Positions 52,956 to 60,479 of a DNA stretch of 64,000 nucleotides are shown here, piece by piece; positions within the stretch are counted from its first letter, which is position 1, and every line of letters starts with the position of its first letter. The DNA comes from Lachnospiraceae bacterium. Lineage in GTDB: Bacteria; Bacillota; Clostridia; Lachnospirales; Lachnospiraceae. The stretch is from the NCBI GenBank assembly GCA_017509985.1, contig JAFWOE010000053.1, positions 1 through 64,000 of the forward strand, read 5' to 3'. Position numbers and translations under genes: made by a program. The notes under the pieces were generated by a model, which was given only the letters and a program-made list of their open reading frames with translations, was not told where the DNA came from and made no database searches.

Positions 52956-55484
52956 TTATGCGGTCTCGATCGAAGCTGCCTTCTGCAGATTCAGTGACTT
53001 AACCGCCTCTTCCCTCATCTGATATTTCAGGATCTTGCCTGCAGCATTCATGGGAAATGCGTCTACAAATGTGATATACTTCGGCACTTTGTGCTTTGCG
53101 ATATTCTTCATCATGTATTCACGGATCTCCGCCTCGGTAGCCGTGGAATTCTCTTTCAGGATGATGCAGGCCATAACTTCTTCGCCGTACTGCTCGTCCG
53201 GCACACCGATAACCTGGACATCATTGACTTCCGGATAAGTATAAAGGAATTCTTCGATCTCTTTCGGATAAATATTCTCACCGCCGCGGATGATCATATC
53301 CTTCAGGCGCCCGGTGATCTTATAGTTTCCATCCGGCATGCGGCATGCCAGGTCGCCGGTATGAAGCCAGCCTTCCTTATCGATTGCCGCCGCGGTCGCT
53401 TCCGGCATCTTGTAATACCCTTTCATGATATTGTAGCCGCGGGCAACGAACTCCCCGATCACCTCATCCGGACAATCCTCGCCGGTTTCGGGATCCACGA
53501 TCTTGCATTCGATCTCCGGGAGGGCATGTCCGACGGTCGAGACACGGACCTCAATGGAATCATCCGTGGAACTCATAGTACATCCCGGAGAAGCCTCGGT
53601 CTGGCCGTAAACGATCGTGATCTCTGTCATATGCATCTTCTCGACCACTTCTTTCATCGTCGCGATCGGGCAGGGACTTCCGGCCATGATTCCGGTCCGC
53701 ATGTAGGAAAAGTCCGTCTTCTCGAAATCCGGATGCGACAGCAGGGCAATAAACATCGTCGGCACGCCATGGAAAGCGGTGATATGTTCATTGTGAATGC
53801 AGGCCAGGGAAGATTTCGGAGAGAAATACGGGATCGGATGCAGGGATACCCCGTGCGTCATGGACGCCGTCATGGCGAGCACCATGCCGAAGCAATGGAA
53901 CATGGGGACCTGGATCATCATCCGGTCCGCCGTGGAAAGATCCATACGGTCACCGATGCATTTACCGTTGTTGACGATATTATGGTGCGTCAGCATGACA
54001 CCTTTCGGGAACCCGGTGGTTCCGGAAGTGTACTGCATGTTCGCGACGTCGTCTTTATCGACCCTTGCCGCCAGACGGTATACTTCCTCGACCGGGACCT
54101 CGGATGCCCTCGCAACAGCCTCGCTCCATTCCATACAGCCCTTCTGACGGAATCCGACCGTAATGACATTCTGCAGGAAAGGAAGCCGCTTGGCGTGCAG
54201 CTGTTTTCCGGGTTCGGTATTTTCCAGTTCCGGACAGAGTTCCGCTACGATATCGCCGTATCGGATATCCTTGTTGCCTTCCGTCAGAACCAGCGTATGG
54301 GTATCCGACTGCTTGAACAGGTATTCTGCCTCGCTGATCCTATAAGCGGTGTTTACAGTGACCAGAACCGCTCCGATCTTTACCGTGGCCCAGAACGAAA
54401 TATACCACTGTGGTACATTGGAGGCCCAGACAGCAACATGGCTGCCGGGCCTGACCCCCATGGCGATCAGTGCACGGGCGAATTCATCCACATCATCCCG
54501 GAACTGCGTATAAGTCCTGGTATAATCGAGTGTGGTATATTTAAAAGCATACTGATCCGGGAATTCCTTGCACATACGGTCCAGGACCTGCGGAAACGTC
54601 TCGTCGATGATCGTTTCCTTTTTCCAGACATACCGGCCGGTATGCGCGCGGTTCCAGTAAAGCGACGGCTCGTTCCTGGAAGGGTCGCTGAACTGTCTCA
54701 TATAACTGATGAACTGGGGGAAAACGATCTCCATATCGTCGTAGCCCATTTCCCAGGACGGGTTCCAAACCAGCGAAATAAAACCGTCGTAGTTCACAGA
54801 CCTCAGAGCCAGCATCAGATCCTTTACCGGAAGTTCGCCTTCTCCGAGAAGCTGATAATGCACGTAACCGTTCTCAAGACGGATCCCGTCGTAAAGATGA
54901 ACATGGCGGACATAGGCGCCGAGATTTTTGATCACTTCCGCCGGGCGCTCCCCGAATTCAAAATACGCAGCCGGCATGTTCCACAGAGCGGCCAGATAAT
55001 CCGAAGCGAAACGCTCCAGCATATCACGAAGCAGAGCCGTATCCGCGAACAGTCCGGAAGTTTCCAGAAGCAGAGTGATCTTCTTCTCTTCCGCTTCCTG
55101 CAGAAGGCCGGAGATCACTTCCGTCACAGCTTCTGCTGATTTTTCCTTATCATCGGAGGCTTCCGCGCGCAGGCGGATATTGCCGATCCCGAGGTATGCC
55201 GCTTTCTCAATGCATTCACGGATCTCAGCTTTTGCTTCGCTGATCCGCTCGACGCACCCGATATCCTCGCAGGCATCGATGCACGGGATGGACAGATGTT
55301 TCCGATAAAGCTCCCTTACGGTACTCTTGGCCTGCGCGGCATAAAGGGGGCTGTTTTTATCCGTGAAAAGATCATTATGGACATTATGCAGTTCGATCCC
55401 GGAGAACCCCATGCTTTCTGCGGCATTCACAAAGTCTCCGAACGAACAGTCGGTCCATCCTTTCGTTGAAAATGAATACTTCAT
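52956..55484 (-). CDS. TIM-barrel isomerase-like domain fused to acyl-CoA synthetase
   Basis: The protein has 842 residues. About 1-265 is a xylose isomerase/AP-endonuclease-2-type TIM barrel (FSGIELHNVH, LLLETSG, VRHVHLYDG, LGEGELPV). About 275-842 is a complete AMP-forming acyl-CoA synthetase: YTSGTTGFPKG (485-495), YGQTEASPG, TGDLA, GRLKDMIIRGGENIYPKEIEEF and a C-terminal NAAGKILKY with the catalytic Lys. In the barrel, two positions that usually carry acidic metal ligands read LWN and LVWN, so its catalysis is doubtful. The synthetase should activate a short or branched acid. Its ATG overlaps the pseudo-synthase stop by 4 nt. Confidence 0.85.
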   Translation of the reverse strand: MKYSFSTKGWTDCSFGDFVNAAESMGFSGIELHNVHNDLFTDKNSPLYAAQAKSTVRELYRKHLSIPCIDACEDIGCVERISEAKAEIRECIEKAAYLGIGNIRLRAEASDDKEKSAEAVTEVISGLLQEAEEKKITLLLETSGLFADTALLRDMLERFASDYLAALWNMPAAYFEFGERPAEVIKNLGAYVRHVHLYDGIRLENGYVHYQLLGEGELPVKDLMLALRSVNYDGFISLVWNPSWEMGYDDMEIVFPQFISYMRQFSDPSRNEPSLYWNRAHTGRYVWKKETIIDETFPQVLDRMCKEFPDQYAFKYTTLDYTRTYTQFRDDVDEFARALIAMGVRPGSHVAVWASNVPQWYISFWATVKIGAVLVTVNTAYRISEAEYLFKQSDTHTLVLTEGNKDIRYGDIVAELCPELENTEPGKQLHAKRLPFLQNVITVGFRQKGCMEWSEAVARASEVPVEEVYRLAARVDKDDVANMQYTSGTTGFPKGVMLTHHNIVNNGKCIGDRMDLSTADRMMIQVPMFHCFGMVLAMTASMTHGVSLHPIPYFSPKSSLACIHNEHITAFHGVPTMFIALLSHPDFEKTDFSYMRTGIMAGSPCPIATMKEVVEKMHMTEITIVYGQTEASPGCTMSSTDDSIEVRVSTVGHALPEIECKIVDPETGEDCPDEVIGEFVARGYNIMKGYYKMPEATAAAIDKEGWLHTGDLACRMPDGNYKITGRLKDMIIRGGENIYPKEIEEFLYTYPEVNDVQVIGVPDEQYGEEVMACIILKENSTATEAEIREYMMKNIAKHKVPKYITFVDAFPMNAAGKILKYQMREEAVKSLNLQKAASIETA

Positions 55485-56860
55485 CCGTTGTTCTCCTCAT
55501 AAATGATCTTGTTGACGGCACTGATATAGGCGCGGATACTGGCACCGATGATGTCCGATGAAATACCCTTGCCGGAATAAAGTTTTCCGTTGTTGCGGAG
55601 TTTTACTACAGTCTGTCCAAGAGCTTCCTTTCCTTCCGAAAGAGCCTGGATCTGGAAATCATCCAGTTCGTAATGATGACCGATGATCTTTTCGATCGCA
55701 AGGAAGGCCGCGTCTACCGGACCGTCCCCGAGATCAATACCGTTCAGGATCTGATCATCCCGTCTCATGCTGATCTGGGCCGACGTATTAATGATATTTC
55801 CGCTGTTGATCACATAGCTTTCCAGCTTGTAGGTCTGCGGCACCTCCAGTGCAACACTGGCGATCACCGCGTCCAGTTCGTGAGCGTCTACGACACCGCG
55901 CTTTGCGGCGATACGGGTAAACGCTTCGTAAACGGCTTCCTGGTCTTCGATCGAAAGATCATAGCCGAGCCTGGAGATCGCGGAATTCACATCGTCGCGC
56001 TGCGACTCCTGCGTCAGGCGGATCCCGGATTCATCCACATCGGATACGTTCACAACACTTTTTTCATTAGAGTTGTTATCGGTCACCCAGCCGATCTGCT
56101 TGATGGTTTTGTTCAGTTCCGTATAACGGATCTTCGAAGAAAGGCCGTTGGTATTTCCGCAGTTCTTCAGAACCGTTGCAAAGGTCTCAAGGGGGATATC
56201 TTCCGTTCCGACAGCACTGGTCTTAATACAGCTGGCACCGGCTTTGGCAGCCAGCACGGCATCGGCACAGGCAAGTCCGTTCTTATTGCTTGCCGCAACA
56301 CCGATCCCGGATTCCGCGGAGATGCTGCCGACGAACCGGGCAAAGCTGTCCGGAAGCATTTCTGCCGCATCATCGCTGAGAGTGATCAGGTCCGCGTCTT
56401 TCGCTGCTTTGGTCAGCTCGGCGAGAAACGACTCTTCCGCCCTGGTGGCATCAAGGGCGTAAATCTCTGTAAATACGCCGGCCTCTTTGCAGGCAGAAAC
56501 CGCTTCTGCTACCGCTGCGATCAATGCAGGAGCCTTTTTCTTCGCAATATATTCCATTCCGACAGGTGAAACCGGCACTTCGATGCGGATGCCGGCGTTG
56601 GCGATCCCCGAAACGGCGTGAAGGGCTTTCTCTATGCCGAATCTGTCGATATCCGTTCCGACCGAAAGGACAGCGTCCCGGACAAATGTCGCCATGGTAT
56701 TGATCAGCAGTATGTCGGTCTTTTCGTTTTCTATTTTGGGCAGATCGATCTGGTCGACATTCAGCCGGTCCAGATAACGTGCGATCTCCAGTTTTTCCTT
56801 AAAACTGAAAACGGCTTCCTTCTGACAAAGGGTTCTGTCTGCAATCCTGATCATATTCAT
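55481..56860 (-). CDS. Isopropylmalate-synthase-like protein with lost active site
   Basis: This 459-residue homologue of LeuA has a HMGL-like barrel (about 1-270), a linker, and the C-terminal LeuA regulatory domain (about 335-455, with DGPVDAAFLAIEKI). The catalytic DTTLRDGEQ motif reads DRTLCQKEA (8-16) and the metal-binding HCHND reads AASNK (189-193), so the catalytic Arg and the metal ligands are gone. The regulatory domain, which binds leucine in true synthases, looks intact. A regulatory or scaffold role is likely, not synthesis of isopropylmalate. It sits between ilvE and the fusion gene. Confidence 0.82.
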   Translation of the reverse strand: MNMIRIADRTLCQKEAVFSFKEKLEIARYLDRLNVDQIDLPKIENEKTDILLINTMATFVRDAVLSVGTDIDRFGIEKALHAVSGIANAGIRIEVPVSPVGMEYIAKKKAPALIAAVAEAVSACKEAGVFTEIYALDATRAEESFLAELTKAAKDADLITLSDDAAEMLPDSFARFVGSISAESGIGVAASNKNGLACADAVLAAKAGASCIKTSAVGTEDIPLETFATVLKNCGNTNGLSSKIRYTELNKTIKQIGWVTDNNSNEKSVVNVSDVDESGIRLTQESQRDDVNSAISRLGYDLSIEDQEAVYEAFTRIAAKRGVVDAHELDAVIASVALEVPQTYKLESYVINSGNIINTSAQISMRRDDQILNGIDLGDGPVDAAFLAIEKIIGHHYELDDFQIQALSEGKEALGQTVVKLRNNGKLYSGKGISSDIIGASIRAYISAVNKIIYEENNG

Positions 56861-56900
56861 AATTCTGTCTCCTGTACCTCTTAAAAACTCTTATTAGAAA

Positions 56901-56938
56901 ACTGCCGCTTTACGACTAACAGTCAATAACGCGGCAGT
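56901..56938 (-). terminator. Hairpin between ilvE and the pseudo-synthase, possible attenuator
   Basis: The stem is ACTGCCGC/GCGGCAGT with an inner TGACT/AGTC pairing. It is followed by TTTTCTAAT on the minus strand, a weak U-run. It lies in a 146-base gap and probably lowers transcription of the downstream genes relative to ilvE. Confidence 0.6.
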
Positions 56939-57006
56939 CTGCTTGAAATTTCACACCGTATGTAAGCCCGAATTGCTACGCGCCTTCTGCACTCTGCAAT
57001 TACGTC

Positions 57007-58068
57007 TTACAGTTTCTCGATCCACCCGAACCGGTCTTCCGTTTTTCCCCACTGGATAGCGGTCAGTTCATCATACAGATGCTGGGTGACCGGGCCGATC
57101 TCGAAATTATTGACTGTATATTTTTTATCTTTATAGCACAGCTCTCCGATCGGAGATACTACCGCTGCCGTGCCGGTACCCCACGCTTCTTCCAGCGTGC
57201 CGTCTTCCATGGCCTTCAGCAGTTCGTCTACGCTCAGCTTCCTTTCGCTGACCTTGTATCCTTCGGATCTCAGGAGTTCCACGCAGGATCTTCTGGTCAC
57301 GCCCGGAAGAATGGAACCGGACAGTTCCGGAGTAACGACTTCTCCGGCGATCTTGAACATGACGTTCATTGCGCCGACTTCCTCGATATACTTTCTCTCC
57401 ACGCCATCCAGCCAAAGGACCTGGGTATAGCCTTTCTGGCCAGCTCTTTCCGCTGCCCTCGTGGATGCCGCATAGTTGCCTCCGCACTTTGTATAGCCTG
57501 TTCCGCCGCGTACCGCACGGACGTCTTCATCCTCGATCATGATACGGACCGGGTTGATTCCTTCCGGATAATAGGATCCCGACGGGGAGCAGATGATTGC
57601 AAACACGGCATGGTGAACCGTATGAACACCGAGGACTTCATCATTTCCGAAAAGGAAAGGACGAATATACAGCGAAGTGCCTTCTGCATGAGGAACCCAT
57701 TCCTCGTCCAGTTTTACGAGGGCTTTTACTGCCTCGACGAACATCTCTGTCGGCACTTCCGGCATGCATAGTCGTTCTGCCGAGTCATTCAGCCTCTGTG
57801 CGTTGTCGTAGGGACGAAACAGCTGAATGCTTCCGTCTGCGATTCGGTATGCCTTCATTCCTTCAAAGACTTCCGCACCGTAATGAAGAACCGTAGATGA
57901 GGGATGCAGCGGGATCGGTCCGAAAGGTACGATACGAGCGTCCTTCCAGCCTTCATCGGCAGACCAGTCCATCAGGAACATATGGTCAGTAAAGATCTGG
58001 CCGAATCCCAGCCCGTTCTCATCCGGTTTTTCTTTCGGAGTCAGTGTCTTTGTAATGGAGATGTTCAT
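57007..58068 (-). CDS. ilvE: Branched-chain amino acid aminotransferase
   Basis: This PLP enzyme (fold type IV, 353 residues) interconverts Leu/Ile/Val and their 2-oxoacids. Family regions include GPIPLHPSSTVLHYGAEVFEGMKAYR, YIRPFLFG, the PLP lysine in GYTKCGGNYA and the EEAWGTGTAAVVSPIG stretch. The length matches the longer type-II BCAT of Firmicutes. AAAGGAGG precedes the ATG. It is first in the branched-chain locus under its own promoter and supplies or uses the oxoacids of VOR. Confidence 0.95.
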   Translation of the reverse strand: MNISITKTLTPKEKPDENGLGFGQIFTDHMFLMDWSADEGWKDARIVPFGPIPLHPSSTVLHYGAEVFEGMKAYRIADGSIQLFRPYDNAQRLNDSAERLCMPEVPTEMFVEAVKALVKLDEEWVPHAEGTSLYIRPFLFGNDEVLGVHTVHHAVFAIICSPSGSYYPEGINPVRIMIEDEDVRAVRGGTGYTKCGGNYAASTRAAERAGQKGYTQVLWLDGVERKYIEEVGAMNVMFKIAGEVVTPELSGSILPGVTRRSCVELLRSEGYKVSERKLSVDELLKAMEDGTLEEAWGTGTAAVVSPIGELCYKDKKYTVNNFEIGPVTQHLYDELTAIQWGKTEDRFGWIEKL

Positions 58069-58132
58069 GGTGTTCCTCCTTTATCTATGATAAAAACTTG
58101 AATAATACTGCTTCAGTCAATAATTAAAAATC

Positions 58133-58161
58133 AGTTTACTACTTTGCCGTAACAGAGTCAA
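58133..58161 (-). promoter_or_regulatory. Promoter of ilvE
   Basis: On the minus strand, TTGACT (58156-58161), 17 bp and TAAACT (58133-58138). The leader is about 55 nt; no T-box or leucine leader peptide is seen. Confidence 0.7.
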
Positions 58162-58209
58162 TAAAAAATCGGATACAGATATGCTCCTTATTTATATAAC
58201 AAATTTGTT

Positions 58210-59643
58210 TTAAAAGTGTCCGAATCCGCCGTTCGGGCCTCCGGGCATTCCGCCGTTAAAACCTCCCTGCATTCCGCCGCCGAAATCATCGCCCTGGCCA
58301 CCCGGCATTCCTCCCATACCGCCGAACTGATTGGTGATCGTATCCGTCTCCGTACCGTTCACGATGATCGTTCCCCCGTTGTATTCCGCGCCGAGATCAT
58401 AATCAAACGGTGACTGGGCAGTAATATCGAGGGTGCCGCCGTTGATATACAGATATCCGTTGACATCCAGAGCATCGGTGTCTCCGGCCCCCATGCTAAC
58501 CGAGACATATCCGCCGTTGACCTCTAGTGTCGGCGTATAAGCCGAGGATTTGGCGGCTGCATTGATTCCGTCGTCGGAAGCGCTTAAAGAGATTTCTCCG
58601 CCGTTGATCTGGACCCAGGTAGCTTCCAGTCCCTCCCCTGCGCTTACGGTAATGCTGCCTCCGTCGATCTGCAGGATGCAGGCCGCATGCATTCCGTCGT
58701 CGCCGGCATCAATATCGATCGTACCGCCGCAGATATAGATCATTCCCTGTGTATCATCTTCATCATTCTCCGCTTTAAAGGCATCGCCTTCTGTAGAAAC
58801 ACTTATGTTTCCATCTGCGACCGCGATCATATCGTTCGCCTCAAATGCATCGGAAACACAGCTGATGCTGTAAGAGCCGCCCGTCACTTTAATATCGTCT
58901 TTGGATGTAATCCCGTTGTCGGTCGAACGGATATTCAGACTGCCTGTACCGTTCAGGACCAGGTCATCTTTTGAGAAAATAACCGCATCCGTACTGGTCT
59001 CACCGTCTGCGGAAAACGTCCCGCTGACTTCCAGCGTATTCTCTGAAGAAGCAGTGGTTATAAATACCTTATCCGCGTTTTTCACATAAATACAGGGAGC
59101 ATCTGTATTCGTGACCGATACGCCGTCAAGAACGATCTGCACTTTGTCCTCCGACGCTGCATCGACCGTCACCGTGACTTCCGACGCGGAACCCTTCAGA
59201 ACGTAGACGCCTTCTTCGGTAATAGTGATGTCCTGACCGTCACTCAGCGTATAATATACCGCTTCGGAAAGATCCGCCGTTTGAGTCAGATCCCTTTCGG
59301 TAAACAGGTCTGAGGCGTCGATTGCGCCCGATGATGTAACATTCGCGCTGAGGACATTCTCAACGGAATCATCGTAAGAATTCGAAGAAGCATCCGGTAT
59401 TAAGGAAGATTCCTGCGAAACAGTATCGGAAGAAAACGCGGATACAGCGGATTCATCCTCTGCCGGAGAAACTTCCGATGCCTGCGTCTCCCGAACTTCG
59501 GCCGTGCTGTCCTCCGATAAAGCACTGTCTGTTCCTGTCCGGGAAACCGTGCTGACTGATCCGCCGGATGAACAGGCCGTAAGGGAAAGCGCCAGAACCG
59601 CTGCTGCCGCAGCCGACATAATACGCAAAGTTATCTTATTCAT
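58210..59643 (-). CDS. Surface lipoprotein with DUF4353 carbohydrate-binding domain
   Basis: This 477-residue protein has a lipoprotein signal (SLTACSS, Cys about 24), a Ser/Thr/Glu-rich stalk (about 30-110) and a right-handed beta-helix-like middle. The middle is built from repeated strands such as ITIDAGDDGMHA and VNGGEISLSASDDGINA, typical of the DUF4353 (Cthe_2159-type carbohydrate-binding) group. The last 35 residues are Gly/Met/Pro-rich (GGMPGGQ, GGMPGGPNGG). Relatives bind pectin-like polymers or sit beside spore-coat-type kinases. It probably binds carbohydrate or cations at the cell surface. It is a single gene; no clear terminator follows. Confidence 0.82.
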   Translation of the reverse strand: MNKITLRIMSAAAAAVLALSLTACSSGGSVSTVSRTGTDSALSEDSTAEVRETQASEVSPAEDESAVSAFSSDTVSQESSLIPDASSNSYDDSVENVLSANVTSSGAIDASDLFTERDLTQTADLSEAVYYTLSDGQDITITEEGVYVLKGSASEVTVTVDAASEDKVQIVLDGVSVTNTDAPCIYVKNADKVFITTASSENTLEVSGTFSADGETSTDAVIFSKDDLVLNGTGSLNIRSTDNGITSKDDIKVTGGSYSISCVSDAFEANDMIAVADGNISVSTEGDAFKAENDEDDTQGMIYICGGTIDIDAGDDGMHAACILQIDGGSITVSAGEGLEATWVQINGGEISLSASDDGINAAAKSSAYTPTLEVNGGYVSVSMGAGDTDALDVNGYLYINGGTLDITAQSPFDYDLGAEYNGGTIIVNGTETDTITNQFGGMGGMPGGQGDDFGGGMQGGFNGGMPGGPNGGFGHF

Positions 59644-59763
59644 ATATCATTACCTCGTCTTTCTGCTGCAATATAGAATCAGATTTCTTGCAGAAATGAT
59701 AGGAAAGGCCGGTGAAAAAAATATGCAGGAAATAAGATCAAACTGTGAATAATACTCTTTTTC

Positions 59764-59799
59764 CGAAAAAAACAGCCTTTCTCCGTTTCGAAGAAAGGC
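59764..59799 (-). terminator. Terminator of the HIT gene
   Basis: The stem is GCCTTTCT/AGAAAGGC (59775-59799), followed by TGTTTTTTT on the minus strand, 20 bases after the HIT gene stop. Confidence 0.88.
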
Positions 59800-59818
59800 C
59801 GAAAGAGTATATCCACCG

Positions 59819-60235
59819 TCAAAGATACTGTTTAACCAGTTCGGGAATTTTAATCTTATCCTCTTCTTCCAATACTCCCGGTTTCGGAGCTTCAACAGGT
59901 CCGAGTTCTTTATAGCCCGGGATTAAATGCAGATGATAGTGAAAAATCGTCTGCCCTGCAGCTTCTCCGTTATTCTGGGTCAGCTGAAGTCCGTCCGCGG
60001 ATAGTCCCTTCATCAGCGCGGCGCCAACTTTCTTCGCAACGCGAAGAGCCCTGAAGGATAAATCTTCCGGAATCTCAAAAAGGTCTGCATAATGCTTTTT
60101 CGGCAGGATCAGGGCGTGTCCTCTGCGAACGGGACCGAGGTCCAGGATCACATTAAAATCCTCGTCTTCATAAATCGATGCCGCCGGGATCTCTCCGTTT
60201 GCAATCTTGCAGAAAATACAGTCTGTCATGTTCAA
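59819..60235 (-). CDS. hinT: HIT family nucleotide hydrolase
   Basis: This 138-residue HIT protein has the catalytic HYHLHLIPG triad (residues about 99-107) and a CIFCKIANGEIPA start with the zinc-type CxxC seen in HinT. It hydrolyses AMP-linked conjugates (purine phosphoramidates) in other organisms; the natural substrate is unknown. It is shorter than Fhit-type hydrolases, as expected for HinT. GGGGAGG precedes the ATG. It is a single gene with its own promoter and terminator. Confidence 0.93.
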   Translation of the reverse strand: MNMTDCIFCKIANGEIPAASIYEDEDFNVILDLGPVRRGHALILPKKHYADLFEIPEDLSFRALRVAKKVGAALMKGLSADGLQLTQNNGEAAGQTIFHYHLHLIPGYKELGPVEAPKPGVLEEEDKIKIPELVKQYL

Positions 60236-60258
60236 CCTCCCCTAAAACAGTTTTTTTC

Positions 60259-60287
60259 AGTATAAAACAGCCGCACGTCTTTTTCAA
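60259..60287 (-). promoter_or_regulatory. Promoter of hinT
   Basis: On the minus strand, TTGAAA (60282-60287), 17 bp and TATACT (60259-60264). The leader is about 20 nt. Confidence 0.8.
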
Positions 60288-60328
60288 GGATACTTACGTT
60301 GTCTTTATTGATCAGGCAGGATACAAAA

Positions 60329-60374
60329 ACAACGTGACTTGCCGGGCCGTTTTGGCACCGGTTTGCCACGCTGT
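60329..60374 (-). terminator. Terminator of the large surface protein gene
   Basis: An outer stem ACAGCGTG/CACGTTGT (one G-U pair) encloses a GC-rich inner fold. It is flanked by T-runs on both strands and lies about 105 bases after the stop codon. Confidence 0.7.
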
Positions 60375-60479
60375 TTTTTTCTTAACTGTCTGGGGTATCG
60401 GAGACATATCACGTCTTGCGAAATATATCCCCGCTCATCACATCCCGTTTGACGGGATGATTCCCCTGGTGCGTTTGTT

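Noticed and set aside
53091..55139. 682-codon open frame on the plus strand opposite the synthetase fusion
   Set aside because: It is antisense to a gene with clear motifs, and its translation shows no known fold or start signal.
55478..55490. Frameshift or gene split between pseudo-synthase and fusion protein
   Set aside because: The 4-nt ATGA overlap and intact ends of both proteins fit normal translational coupling.
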